Positions 28,727-37,612 of a stretch of DNA of 48,763 nt are shown one piece after another; position 1 is the stretch's first letter; the number at the start of each line of letters is the position of its first letter. A program made the translations under genes and the position numbers. The notes under the pieces were generated by a model. That model had not been told where the DNA came from. It did no database searches and saw only the letters and a list, made by a program, of their open reading frames with translations. Source of the DNA: Rhabdochromatium marinum (GTDB lineage Bacteria; Pseudomonadota; Gammaproteobacteria; Chromatiales; Chromatiaceae); NCBI RefSeq assembly GCF_016583795.1, contig NZ_NRRS01000028.1, positions 1 to 48,763 of the forward strand. The letters are read 5' to 3'.

Positions 28727-30342
28727 GCACGATCAGCCGAGCCGAGTATGCCGCACTCTATGGCCCCACCATTGGGGATAAGGTGCGTTTGGGCGATACC
28801 GCCCTGTTTGCCGAGATTGAAGAAGATCTGACCCGCTATGGCGAGGAAGCCCGCTTCGGGCGCGGCGGATCGATTCGTGATGGCATGGCGCAATGCCAGC
28901 GTCAGGCCGATGAAGTCATGGACACCGTGATCACCAATGCCCTGGTGCTCGACTTCTGGGGTGTAATCAAGGCCGACATTGGCATCAAAAACGGGCGGAT
29001 TGCGATGATCGGCAAAGCCGGCAATCCGAACACCCAGACCGGAGCGGATGTCTTCATCGGCCCGGCAACTGAAATCATCGCTGCCGAAGGCTTGATTCTG
29101 ACCGCCGGAGCCGTGGATGCCATGGCGCATTTCGTCGCTCCCAACCAGGCAACGGCGGCGCTCATGGCCGGTGTGACCACCCTGATCGGGGGCGGCACCG
29201 GCCCGAGCAGCGGCACCCTGGCCGCCGCCAGCACGCCAGGTCCGTGGAATATTCGCCGTATGCTGCAAGCCGCCGAGGGGCTGCCAGTGAATGTCGGCTT
29301 GCTGGCCAAGGGCAACAGCAGCCTACCCAATCCGCTCGAGGAGCAGGTGCGCACCGGCGCCATGGGGCTGAAACTGCACCCGGTGTGGGGCTGCGCGCCA
29401 ACCAACATCCGACACTCGATTGACATCGCGGAAAAAATGGATGTGCAGTTGTCGCTGCAGTTCGACCCCCGCAATGAGGCTGCTGACATCCCGGAACTGA
29501 TCGCTGCAGTCGGTGATCTCTGTGTCAGTACCCTGCACGCCGACACCGAGGACAGCGGAGCCGAGCAAGCCCTGCGGGCGCTGAGCTTGGCCAATGCCCT
29601 GCCCGTCTCCACCCTGACAGCCGGTACGTCGAACCCAGCCCAAGCGGCTCGCGCTGGCGTGCTGGAAGTCTTGCACGATCTCGGTGGCCTCAGCCTGATG
29701 GCCTCGGGTGGGCGATCTGCCGAGTTGATCCGTCGCACCTGGCAAGTGGCGCACCACATGAAGGTCAGCCGTGGCCACCTGGCGCCGCCGCCCTTCGGCG
29801 CCAATATCGACCGCGAGGACAATGATAACTACCGCATTAAGCGCTACATTGCCAAATACAGCATCAATCCGGCCATCAACCACGGCATTGCGCACGAGGT
29901 GGGCTCCATTGAGGTAGGCAAACTAGCCGACCTGGTGCTGTGGCGACCGGCCTTCTTTGGCGTGCGTCCAAGCCTGGTGCTCAAGGGCGGGCTCATCGCC
30001 GCTGCGCCCATGGGTGATCAGGCAGCCGCAGTACCCGATGCACAGCCGGTTCAGATGGCGCCCATGTTTGGCGTCACTGGTGGTGCCACGCGCCAGACTT
30101 GCATGACCTTCGTCTCGCAATGGGCCTTTCAGGCCGGTGAGCCACAGCGCCTTGACCTAACGCGCCGCATTGGTGTGGCACGCGATGTTCGCCAGGTGCG
30201 CAAGGTCGATATGATCCACAATTTCTGGCAGCCGGCGATTGAGGTCGATGCGCACAGCGCGCAGCTGTATGCCGATGGCGCCCCCATGGCCTCTGAGCTG
30301 CTGGCGAGCGTTCCGCTGGGGCAGCGTTACACGCTTTTCTGA
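28723..30342 (+). CDS. Urease alpha-subunit homologue with degenerate nickel site
   Basis: A 539-residue UreC homologue, clearly in the family across its length (YGPTIGDKVRLGDT, VTTLIGGGTGP, HGIAHEVGSIEVGKLADLVLW, APMGD, ending QRYTLF). Numbering matches Klebsiella UreC to about residue 272. Retained: His136, the carbamylated Lys217, His219 and His272. Lost: nickel ligand His134 (Met), His246 (Gln) and the Asp360 equivalent (Gly329). About 30 residues with the flap Cys319 and catalytic His320 are deleted. Both nickel ions would lack ligands, so urease activity is very unlikely. The frame is intact with two clean overlaps, so it looks maintained rather than decaying. Function unknown. Confidence 0.88.
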   Translation: MSTISRAEYAALYGPTIGDKVRLGDTALFAEIEEDLTRYGEEARFGRGGSIRDGMAQCQRQADEVMDTVITNALVLDFWGVIKADIGIKNGRIAMIGKAGNPNTQTGADVFIGPATEIIAAEGLILTAGAVDAMAHFVAPNQATAALMAGVTTLIGGGTGPSSGTLAAASTPGPWNIRRMLQAAEGLPVNVGLLAKGNSSLPNPLEEQVRTGAMGLKLHPVWGCAPTNIRHSIDIAEKMDVQLSLQFDPRNEAADIPELIAAVGDLCVSTLHADTEDSGAEQALRALSLANALPVSTLTAGTSNPAQAARAGVLEVLHDLGGLSLMASGGRSAELIRRTWQVAHHMKVSRGHLAPPPFGANIDREDNDNYRIKRYIAKYSINPAINHGIAHEVGSIEVGKLADLVLWRPAFFGVRPSLVLKGGLIAAAPMGDQAAAVPDAQPVQMAPMFGVTGGATRQTCMTFVSQWAFQAGEPQRLDLTRRIGVARDVRQVRKVDMIHNFWQPAIEVDAHSAQLYADGAPMASELLASVPLGQRYTLF

Positions 30343-30377
30343 GGTCTGATTGTTTTCTTACTTGATTTGGGTGTTTG

Positions 30378-32951
30378 GTGGCTAGCAAGGATCAACCTCA
30401 GTCTTCCGGTACGCGCACGCGCAAGCGTCCGCCCCAACGTCCGGCGCCCCATTGGGCGGGTGCCACCGGCAATGACCCGAGCCAGTCGTCACCGCCCAAG
30501 ACAAAATCCACATCCAAACCGGGACCGCATCCCGTCGTGCAGGTGCTGGACTGGTTCGGGCGCATGCTCGCCGGCGTGGCCGCCATCCCGCTCGACCTGG
30601 CGGTGCTGGGCCTGCTGGGCGCCTCGGTGGTGGTCTATGTGACCTTGCCGGAGCTGCCAGATATTGAGGGGCTGACCGACATCAACTTCGAGGAACCCCT
30701 GCGGGTCTATTCGGCCCAAGGGTCACTGATGGCGGAATTTGGCATCCAGCGCCGCCGGGCCATCGCTTTCAGCGATCTGCCGCCCAACCTGATCAACGCC
30801 TTCATTGCCACCGAGGATGCGCGCTTTTTTGCCCATGTCGGGGTGGATGTCATCGGACTCATGCGCGCCGCCATGCATGTGGCGCGTACCGGCACCATGA
30901 CCCAGGGCGGCAGCACCATCACCATGCAAGTGGCCCGCAACTTCTACCTGTCGCGCGATAAGACCATCCGCCGCAAACTGGCCGAGCTGCTGCTGGCAAT
31001 GCAGATTGAAAAGGCACTGACCAAGGAAGAAATTCTTGAGCTCTACCTGAACAAAATCTTTTTCGGCCACCGCGCCTATGGCATCTCGGCAGCGGCAGAG
31101 TTTTATTATCGTAAGTCGCTCGATGAACTCACCCTGGCACAGATGGCCATGCTGGCCGGCTTGCCCAAGGCACCCTCGGCCAATAATCCGCTGAGCAACC
31201 CACCCCGCGCACTGAAACGGCGCAACTACATCCTTGGGCGCATGCGCGAGCTGGGACTGATCACTGCATCCCGCTATCGTCAGGCGCTGGCCGAACCGCT
31301 CACCGCCACCTATTACCGCCCGGAGATCGAGTTCGAAGCGAACTATATCGCCGAAATGGTGCGTCAGGAGGTGGTTGAGACCTTCGGCCAGCAAGACGCC
31401 TATTCACTCGGTCTCAAGGTTTACACCACCGTTGATGAACCCTTGCAGCAGGCGGCCGATGCCGCACTGCGCAAAGGCCTGATGGCCTACAACCGGCGCC
31501 ACGGCTATCACGGCCCGGAAGCCCGGATTGCGGCCGCCGACCGCGCACGCTGGGCCACGCTCGATGCGCACCTGCGCAAGCGCCCCCGGGTTCCCGGCCT
31601 GCCCGTCGGCGTGGTGACCCATGTCGATGCCAAGCAGGCAGAAGTTTATTTGGGCGACGGTCAGACGCGCTCGCTCACGCTTGCGCAAGTGGCCTGGGCG
31701 CGGCGGTACAAGACCGAGAACTGGCGCGGGCCGCGACCACGACGGGTCAGCGACGCGGTGGCGGTCGGCGATGTCATCCGCCTGCACCAGAACGACGCTG
31801 GCGACTGGGAACTGGCTCAGGTTCCCCTGGTCGGCGGTGCCCTGGTGGCCATGTCCCCCTGGGATGGTGCGGTGCGGGCGCTGTCGGGCGGCTATGCCTT
31901 CAAATGGAGCAAGTTCAATCGTGCGGTCGATACCAAGCGCCAGCCCGGGTCGAGCTTCAAGCCCTTTGTCTATGCGGCGGCCTTTGCTCAAGGCTGGACG
32001 CCGGCCAGCTATGTGCGTGACCAGCCGTTTGAGATGATGGGCGCACGTGGCATGTGGCGACCGCAAAATGCCGATGGCAAGTTTCTGGGGGCTCTGCGCA
32101 TTCGACAGGCCTTAGCCCGTTCGCGCAACCTGGCGGTAATTGATCTAATCAACACCATGGGCGTCGAACCGGCGCGGAATTACATTCAGCGCTTCGGTTT
32201 TCCACTCGACGCCATGCCCGACAACATCGTCATGGCCCTGGGCTCCGGGGCTGCCTCACCGCTGGAAATGGCCACTGGATTCAGTGTCTTTGCCAATGGC
32301 GGCTATAAGGTGGAGCCCTATCTGATTGCGCGCATCGAAGACGTGCATGGCCGGGTACATTTCAATGCCAAGGCCCCGCGTGCCTGCCTGGAATGCTGGC
32401 TGGAGCCGCCGCAGGATGGCAGCGCGCGGGTGCAACCCGATGGCGCCTCTGCGGCCCCCAGCGCGCCTCTGGTGGTGGATCCGCGCATTGCCTATAACAT
32501 CGACTCCATCCTCAAAGACGTGGTGACTTCGGGCACCGCGACCCGCGCGCGAGTGCTGGAACGCACCGATATCGGTGGCAAAACCGGCACCACCAATGAT
32601 TCCCGCGACTCCTGGTTTGCCGGCTATCAGCCGGAACTGACCACCGTGGTATGGATGGGCATGGATGACAACCGCCCCTTGGGCAATGGTGAATGGGGGG
32701 GCACGGCCGCACTTGGAGTCTGGGTTGATTTTATGCGCGAAGCTCTGGCCGACATTCCTGTTGCCACCATCAAGCGTCCGCAAGGCATGGTAGAGGTGGC
32801 ACTGTCCGGGGGCGGCACCGAAACCGTGCGCGTGGAGTATCAGAACAAACTGGGTGGTCCCAAGCCGGTTGCCGCACCACGCCGAGGCAGTGCTTCAGAC
32901 GGCCGCTCATCAAGCAGAAGCGCACCGCGCGTCATTGACGAGTTGTTCTAA
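30378..32951 (+). CDS. mrcA: Penicillin-binding protein 1A
   Basis: A bifunctional class A PBP of about 857 residues. A basic, Pro-rich cytoplasmic tail (about 55) is followed by a membrane anchor (66-90). The GT51 glycosyltransferase domain has catalytic Glu in ATEDARFFAHVGVD, plus GGSTITMQVARN and LYLNKIFFGHRAYGI. The transpeptidase domain has SSFK (Ser near 525), SRN (SxN) and KTGTT. It polymerises and crosslinks peptidoglycan. GTG 30378 or TTG 30375 could be the start. It lies 35 bases after ureC in the same direction, so co-transcription is possible. Confidence 0.96.
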   Translation: MASKDQPQSSGTRTRKRPPQRPAPHWAGATGNDPSQSSPPKTKSTSKPGPHPVVQVLDWFGRMLAGVAAIPLDLAVLGLLGASVVVYVTLPELPDIEGLTDINFEEPLRVYSAQGSLMAEFGIQRRRAIAFSDLPPNLINAFIATEDARFFAHVGVDVIGLMRAAMHVARTGTMTQGGSTITMQVARNFYLSRDKTIRRKLAELLLAMQIEKALTKEEILELYLNKIFFGHRAYGISAAAEFYYRKSLDELTLAQMAMLAGLPKAPSANNPLSNPPRALKRRNYILGRMRELGLITASRYRQALAEPLTATYYRPEIEFEANYIAEMVRQEVVETFGQQDAYSLGLKVYTTVDEPLQQAADAALRKGLMAYNRRHGYHGPEARIAAADRARWATLDAHLRKRPRVPGLPVGVVTHVDAKQAEVYLGDGQTRSLTLAQVAWARRYKTENWRGPRPRRVSDAVAVGDVIRLHQNDAGDWELAQVPLVGGALVAMSPWDGAVRALSGGYAFKWSKFNRAVDTKRQPGSSFKPFVYAAAFAQGWTPASYVRDQPFEMMGARGMWRPQNADGKFLGALRIRQALARSRNLAVIDLINTMGVEPARNYIQRFGFPLDAMPDNIVMALGSGAASPLEMATGFSVFANGGYKVEPYLIARIEDVHGRVHFNAKAPRACLECWLEPPQDGSARVQPDGASAAPSAPLVVDPRIAYNIDSILKDVVTSGTATRARVLERTDIGGKTGTTNDSRDSWFAGYQPELTTVVWMGMDDNRPLGNGEWGGTAALGVWVDFMREALADIPVATIKRPQGMVEVALSGGGTETVRVEYQNKLGGPKPVAAPRRGSASDGRSSSRSAPRVIDELF

Positions 32952-32993
32952 ACCGCGTCTTGTTCGAGAAGCGCCATTTTGAGACGCGGTTTA
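32949..32993. terminator. Palindrome carrying the stop codons of two convergent genes
   Basis: Perfect 12-base arms TAAACCGCGTCT (32949-32960) and AGACGCGGTTTA (32982-32993) with a 21-base loop. The outer TAA on each strand is the stop codon of the flanking gene. It probably forms a bidirectional terminator, although no T-run follows. Confidence 0.6.
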
Positions 32994-35555
32994 GCCGCCA
33001 AAGGCGGCTATGGCCCAAGCTGGATCAGCTTTCCATTGACGCACCCAACCGGGCACACGTTCGGCGCTCATAGGCGGAGCGATACCAAAACCCTGGCCCA
33101 GCTCGCACCCCAAGCCTAGCAGTATTACACCGTGCTTTGTTGTCTCGACACCTTCGGCAATCACTGTCATTCCAAATGCACGCGCGAGACCGATCACACC
33201 TGAAACAATGGCATAATTTTCTGTATCCTGTGACATATCGAGCACAAAGGATTTATCTATTTTGAGGGTCTGCACGGGTAACAGCTTCAGGTAAGTCAGG
33301 GACGAATAGCCAGTCCCAAAATCATCGAGTGCGCACTCAACCCCCAGGGCACGACAGGCTTCGATTAAACTTTTAATGCGCCTTAAATCCTTGATGGCGC
33401 TGGTTTCGGTCAACTCGATCTCGAGACCACCGCGATGCAGGCGTCCAGCCTGACGCAGATACTCTTCAAGACGTGCGACAAACTCCGAACTCTGTAGATG
33501 GCGTGCGGCGATGTTAATACTCACGGCTAGCTGTAAACCTTGCTGTTCCCATCGCTGAAGCTGACGCAGGGCTTCCAGAATCACCCATTCCCCCAGGGTG
33601 ATAATGGCATCGGAATCTTCAAGAATGGGTATGAAGGTATCCGGTGGCAGCATACCGCGCTCGGGATGATGCCAGCGAATCAGAGCTTCGACCCCAATGA
33701 CATGACCGCTGCGCATATTAACTCTGGGTTGATAATGCAACACCAGTTCTCCAGCCGCGATGCCAACAATGACGCGATCGATCATGCGTTGCCGCTCGAT
33801 TACACCAGCATCCTGGGTATCCTCATAGAAGCAATGGGTATTCTTGCCCTGTTGTTTCGCCCTGTACATGGCCTGATCGGCTTCGCGAATCAGGGTATCG
33901 GAGTCTGTTGCCTGCATTGGATACATACTGACACCGACACTGGCCGTTATCGATAGCACCTGACCTTTAATCGCAAATGGCCGCTTGATAGCTCCCTGAA
34001 TTCGTTCCAGTGCCTGAATGCAATGAGCTTGATCTTTCAAATCGGCCAACAGGATGATGAACTCATCACCGCCAAGCCGAGCCGCAGTTTCATGCTTGCG
34101 AAGCACTTCGTTAAAGCGATCCGCAAGTTCAATCAACAGATAGTCGCCGGCTTCATGCCCGTAGGTATCATTGACCGGCTTAAAGCCATCGACATCAAGG
34201 AAGCAGACGGCCAGGAGGTTACCGTCGCGCTGTGACCGCATCATGGCCTGCTGCATCCGGTCATTCAACAGCACGCGGTTGGGCAAACCAGTGAGGGGAT
34301 CATAGTGCGCAATGCGATCCAGTTCAGCCTCATGCCGTTTGATCGCGGTGATATCCACAACCACGGCGACAAAATGCAATGGACGTCCATGCTCATCAAG
34401 CACCGTCGAAATCGTCAGCTGCTCGGGAAAAACTTCACCACTTTTGCGCCGGTTCCAAATCTCGCCCCGCCAGAAGCCCTCTTCCAGCAAGGTCATCCAC
34501 ATAGTAGTGTAGAATTCCAGATTGTGACGACCAGATTTAAGTATTCTCGGGGTTTGACCGATGAGTTCCTCGCGCGCATAACCCGTGATATGCACAAAGG
34601 CATCATTCACTTCCAAGATACGGGTATCGGGATCCGTGATGACAATCCCTTCTTGAGTGTTTTCAAAAACACTTGCTAGCATTTGCAGGCGCAGTTCCGC
34701 CTGCTTGCGCCCGGAGATATCCTGAAACGTCGCCGCCACCTGACCCGAGGAATGGCGAAAAGCCCGCACCTCAAAGCATTTTCCCAGATCTTCACTGTGA
34801 CCCTCAAACGCCATGGGTTCACCAGTGAGGGCGACCTGTCCCAATTGCTTGGCCCAATTGGCTCGGGTCTTTGGCAGCACATCACCACCACAATGTCCGG
34901 CAATCTTGGCAGCACTGAGGCCGGTCATCCCCTCGAAGGCTGGATTGACATCGATAAAGCGGAAGTCAACCGGTCGCCCGTCCTGATCCAACACCAGATC
35001 GCAGAGGGCAAAGCCGTTGATCATCTCAGTGAACAGGGCTTTGTAATTCTCCTCGGCCAGGCGCCTCTCGCTCTCAGCTCGCGCCAGCTCAGCACGTTTG
35101 CGCTCAGTGGTATCCTGCAGCGTTTCGATAGCGCCAATGATCTCGCCATTGGTTCCACGCAGCGGCGCAGCAGTAAAAAACAGCCAGCGTCCGCCACCGG
35201 GAAAATCCGGAAAAAATTTCTCGGCCTCGCAGGCTCCGTCAATAAAGGACGATGGCTTGTAATGGCCGTAATAGTATTCAAAGTCTCTATTCAATGCGCC
35301 ATCAAGCACAAGATCAGCCATCACCGGTCGCGGCTCGGAATAAAAGGCTCGCCACTGATCGCAGGTGCCGATGACGTCAGCGGCCGACACCCCTATCACA
35401 ATTTCGCAGGCACGATTCCAGTGGGTGACGCGATGTTCTGCGTCGATGACAAAGGTCGGTACCGGATTGCCCTCGATGATTTCACTCAGCAAACGATCGC
35501 CTGGATCGAACACGATGTTTGGATCTACGTCCTTGGCATCATGCAATCTCCTCAA
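32991..35555 (-). CDS. PAS-PAS-PAS-GGDEF-EAL cyclic-di-GMP protein
   Basis: An 854-residue cytoplasmic signalling protein. Three PAS domains (about 22-155 with an internal insertion, 165-285, 290-405) precede a GGDEF domain (412-580, GGDEF intact at 495-499) and an EAL domain (590-845, EAL at 623-625 plus NIAARHLQ, DDFGTGYSSL and AEGVET). Both the cyclase and phosphodiesterase motifs look intact, so it may make or break c-di-GMP depending on PAS input. The inhibitory I-site RxxD reads RKHE. No transmembrane segments. The frame opens at TTG 35555; no in-frame ATG lies before the first PAS domain. It follows a coiled-coil protein gene by 58 bases. Confidence 0.93.
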   Translation of the reverse strand: MRRLHDAKDVDPNIVFDPGDRLLSEIIEGNPVPTFVIDAEHRVTHWNRACEIVIGVSAADVIGTCDQWRAFYSEPRPVMADLVLDGALNRDFEYYYGHYKPSSFIDGACEAEKFFPDFPGGGRWLFFTAAPLRGTNGEIIGAIETLQDTTERKRAELARAESERRLAEENYKALFTEMINGFALCDLVLDQDGRPVDFRFIDVNPAFEGMTGLSAAKIAGHCGGDVLPKTRANWAKQLGQVALTGEPMAFEGHSEDLGKCFEVRAFRHSSGQVAATFQDISGRKQAELRLQMLASVFENTQEGIVITDPDTRILEVNDAFVHITGYAREELIGQTPRILKSGRHNLEFYTTMWMTLLEEGFWRGEIWNRRKSGEVFPEQLTISTVLDEHGRPLHFVAVVVDITAIKRHEAELDRIAHYDPLTGLPNRVLLNDRMQQAMMRSQRDGNLLAVCFLDVDGFKPVNDTYGHEAGDYLLIELADRFNEVLRKHETAARLGGDEFIILLADLKDQAHCIQALERIQGAIKRPFAIKGQVLSITASVGVSMYPMQATDSDTLIREADQAMYRAKQQGKNTHCFYEDTQDAGVIERQRMIDRVIVGIAAGELVLHYQPRVNMRSGHVIGVEALIRWHHPERGMLPPDTFIPILEDSDAIITLGEWVILEALRQLQRWEQQGLQLAVSINIAARHLQSSEFVARLEEYLRQAGRLHRGGLEIELTETSAIKDLRRIKSLIEACRALGVECALDDFGTGYSSLTYLKLLPVQTLKIDKSFVLDMSQDTENYAIVSGVIGLARAFGMTVIAEGVETTKHGVILLGLGCELGQGFGIAPPMSAERVPGWVRQWKADPAWAIAAFGG

Positions 35556-35613
35556 CGTCCCTTTCCCCCGTTGTTAAAGGTCAGTTCAAACCGGTCGGGA
35601 GCTTTAGCCCCGC

Positions 35614-37020
35614 TCAGCCTTCAGAACTTCTGAGCTGATCGGTCAGCTTCTCAAACTCGCGCTTCATTTCCAGGTTCTCGAATGGGCGCAGGGGTGGCAC
35701 TTGGCGCTCCAGCAGGCCATCGATTAACTGCTGGCTGGATTGCACCAGGGCGACCAGTTCACCGGAAACGCGCACCGTCTCGTAGGTGTTCCAAGCGGTG
35801 CGGATATCACGTTGCAAGGCTTCGCGCGCGCGGCGCACCTGACGCGCCTGTTCGGCGAGGTAGTCGCGATAGCGCTCGGCAGCGGCGATGGTCATGCGCT
35901 GGGCCTCAAGGTTGGCTTGCAAGACCTGGGCGCGTTCCGGTTGAGCCTTGAGCAATTGGCGCGTCTCAATACTGAGGTCGCGGGCTTGGGCGCGGATGTC
36001 ATCAATGCGCGGGATATACTCGGTCTCAATCCGCTGCTCGACGTCCAGATGCATGTGCTTGAGCGCCCGCAGCAGCACCACATAAAGTCCATAATAGCGC
36101 CGGGCACTGACCAGATCCTCACCGCTTTCGCGCACCAGACGTTCCAGTTGGACGGTGATGGTTTTGACATTGTCAAACACAATCCCCAGGTCGATCATGG
36201 AGTCGCCCACCACGGTGGCGAGCAGAAATTCGACCTGCTCATCAGAGAGTTCCAGACCAATGGCGCGCAAACGCCCGGCGAAATCACGCTGAATCGCTTG
36301 CAGTTGCGCCTGACAATCCTCAATGACCTGCTGCTCATCGGCAATCAGGGCGTCGTAGTCCTCACGGGTGCGCTTGACCAGGGATTGCGTCGGTGCGCCG
36401 ACCCGCTCCTGACGGTAGCGGGCGATGTCTGCGCGTGATTGTTCAATCTGCGCATGCAGCTCAGCGATTCGTGAACGCTCATGTTGCAGTGGCGACAGCG
36501 ACAATGCCGCTACCGCCTGATCGAGCAGCTGGTGAATCTCTTGTTCAGCATCGCGTTGATCGCGGGCAAACCAGGCCTGTTCAGGCAGGTCGCGCTGCAC
36601 CTCTTGCAGACTCAAGGTTTCTTCCAGCGGCGGCAGAGCGCCGGACCAGAGTTCCGCAAAGTTGTCAGGTTGTTCGTGTGGGCGCGTGGCATCCTCGCGT
36701 GGCCACCAATCAGCTGAACGTCGCCACCAGTCACCGGCGGTTGCGCGCGAGCGCTGCCAGAGATCGCCAGCTTCATCAACCGACTGGCGCCACAGTTCGC
36801 TGCCCTGCTGCTGTGACTGCTCGAGCAGGCGGCCGGCTTGCTCCAGCAGCGGACGGTCGGCAGAAGAGGATGGCACTGCTGGCGGCTGTTCGTCTGCCTG
36901 GCTGAGACTGGGCAGACTGAGTGCAACTGCGCAGAACAACAAGCCCGAGCCGCTTAACGCGAGCTTGCGAGACAGGCGATGGCGACAATTTCTTGGCACA
37001 AAAGAGAACATCACAGGCAT
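35614..37020 (-). CDS. Exported coiled-coil protein of unknown function
   Basis: A 468-residue protein that I do not recognise. A signal peptide is visible (basic start, then LALSGSGLLFCAVALSLPSLSQADE), with probable cleavage after SQA. Residues 50-115 are rich in Trp, Ser, Arg and Gln with quasi-repeats (LWRQSVDEAGDLWQRSRATAGDWWRRS). The rest is almost all helical with long coiled coils (170-260 and 330-430) and a short non-polar stretch near 270-290 (EFLLATVVGDSMIDLGIVFDNV). No catalytic motif. A GGAGG lies 11 bases before ATG. It lies between fliW and the GGDEF-EAL gene in one direction, so a surface or envelope role tied to them is possible but unproven. Confidence 0.75.
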   Translation of the reverse strand: MPVMFSFVPRNCRHRLSRKLALSGSGLLFCAVALSLPSLSQADEQPPAVPSSSADRPLLEQAGRLLEQSQQQGSELWRQSVDEAGDLWQRSRATAGDWWRRSADWWPREDATRPHEQPDNFAELWSGALPPLEETLSLQEVQRDLPEQAWFARDQRDAEQEIHQLLDQAVAALSLSPLQHERSRIAELHAQIEQSRADIARYRQERVGAPTQSLVKRTREDYDALIADEQQVIEDCQAQLQAIQRDFAGRLRAIGLELSDEQVEFLLATVVGDSMIDLGIVFDNVKTITVQLERLVRESGEDLVSARRYYGLYVVLLRALKHMHLDVEQRIETEYIPRIDDIRAQARDLSIETRQLLKAQPERAQVLQANLEAQRMTIAAAERYRDYLAEQARQVRRAREALQRDIRTAWNTYETVRVSGELVALVQSSQQLIDGLLERQVPPLRPFENLEMKREFEKLTDQLRSSEG

Positions 37021-37076
37021 GGCGACAGGGCACCTCCCTGTGCCGGTACAGATGATTGATGGCGATGGAACGGGCG

Positions 37077-37535
37077 TTAGCCGGCGACCTTGGAATCGAC
37101 GATATTGACTTCAACCCGCGAGTGGGCCAGGACTTTTTGCATGGCCAGGCGGTTTTCGATGTTAATGAGCAGCGGGCCGGCGATGTTAGCGTGCACCTTG
37201 GGCTGATCAGGCCTGCTGTCGTCATTTTTAGCCAGAATCAGCAGCACCAGGATTTGGCTGGGATCTTTGGACTGCAACAGCGCCTGCTCTTCATCGCTCA
37301 GGTCGATGACATAGTTCAGCCCATAGAGGGTGGGATCAACCACAGTAAAGCCGACCCCAGGATTGTCGAGAGATTCGAGCCAAAACAGCTTGTTGCCCGA
37401 CTCCTGGCCAGCTTGGTCACTGCCCTCGCTGTGAAACATGGTAAAGCGATGATCATCCTCAAAACCGGGCAATCCCTGCGGGAAGGTCAGAATTTTGCTC
37501 TCGTCGATTGGCGAGTGTTCCGAGTCAGTTGTCAT
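37077..37535 (-). CDS. fliW: Flagellar assembly factor FliW
   Basis: A 152-residue protein with the FliW pattern: ILTFPQGLPGFEDDHRFTMF, then LFWLESLDNPGVGFTVVDPTLYGLNYVIDLSDEE and ILVLLILAKNDD, and IAGPLLINIENRLAMQKVL near the end. FliW binds the translational repressor CsrA and flagellin, linking flagellin export to its synthesis. The frame extends 63 codons upstream, but ATG 37535 has AGGAG six bases away and starts the conserved part. FliW is common in Gram-positives, spirochaetes and epsilonproteobacteria but uncommon in gammaproteobacteria. No csrA or flagellin gene is in the window. Confidence 0.88.
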   Translation of the reverse strand: MTTDSEHSPIDESKILTFPQGLPGFEDDHRFTMFHSEGSDQAGQESGNKLFWLESLDNPGVGFTVVDPTLYGLNYVIDLSDEEQALLQSKDPSQILVLLILAKNDDSRPDQPKVHANIAGPLLINIENRLAMQKVLAHSRVEVNIVDSKVAG

Positions 37536-37612
37536 GGCGGTCTCCTGATGTATGGCACCTGAGGTGATGACAAAAAAATACGTCCAGAGGGCAGGAACGG
37601 GAATCTTACCCC

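Noticed and set aside
28902-29822. Minus-strand frame of 306 codons inside ureC
   Set aside because: Shadow of the urease alpha homologue, no motif; it does not explain the ureC changes.
28723-30342. Treating ureC as a pseudogene
   Set aside because: There is no stop or frameshift, overlaps with ureB are exact, and losses are confined to catalytic positions; decay would be scattered.
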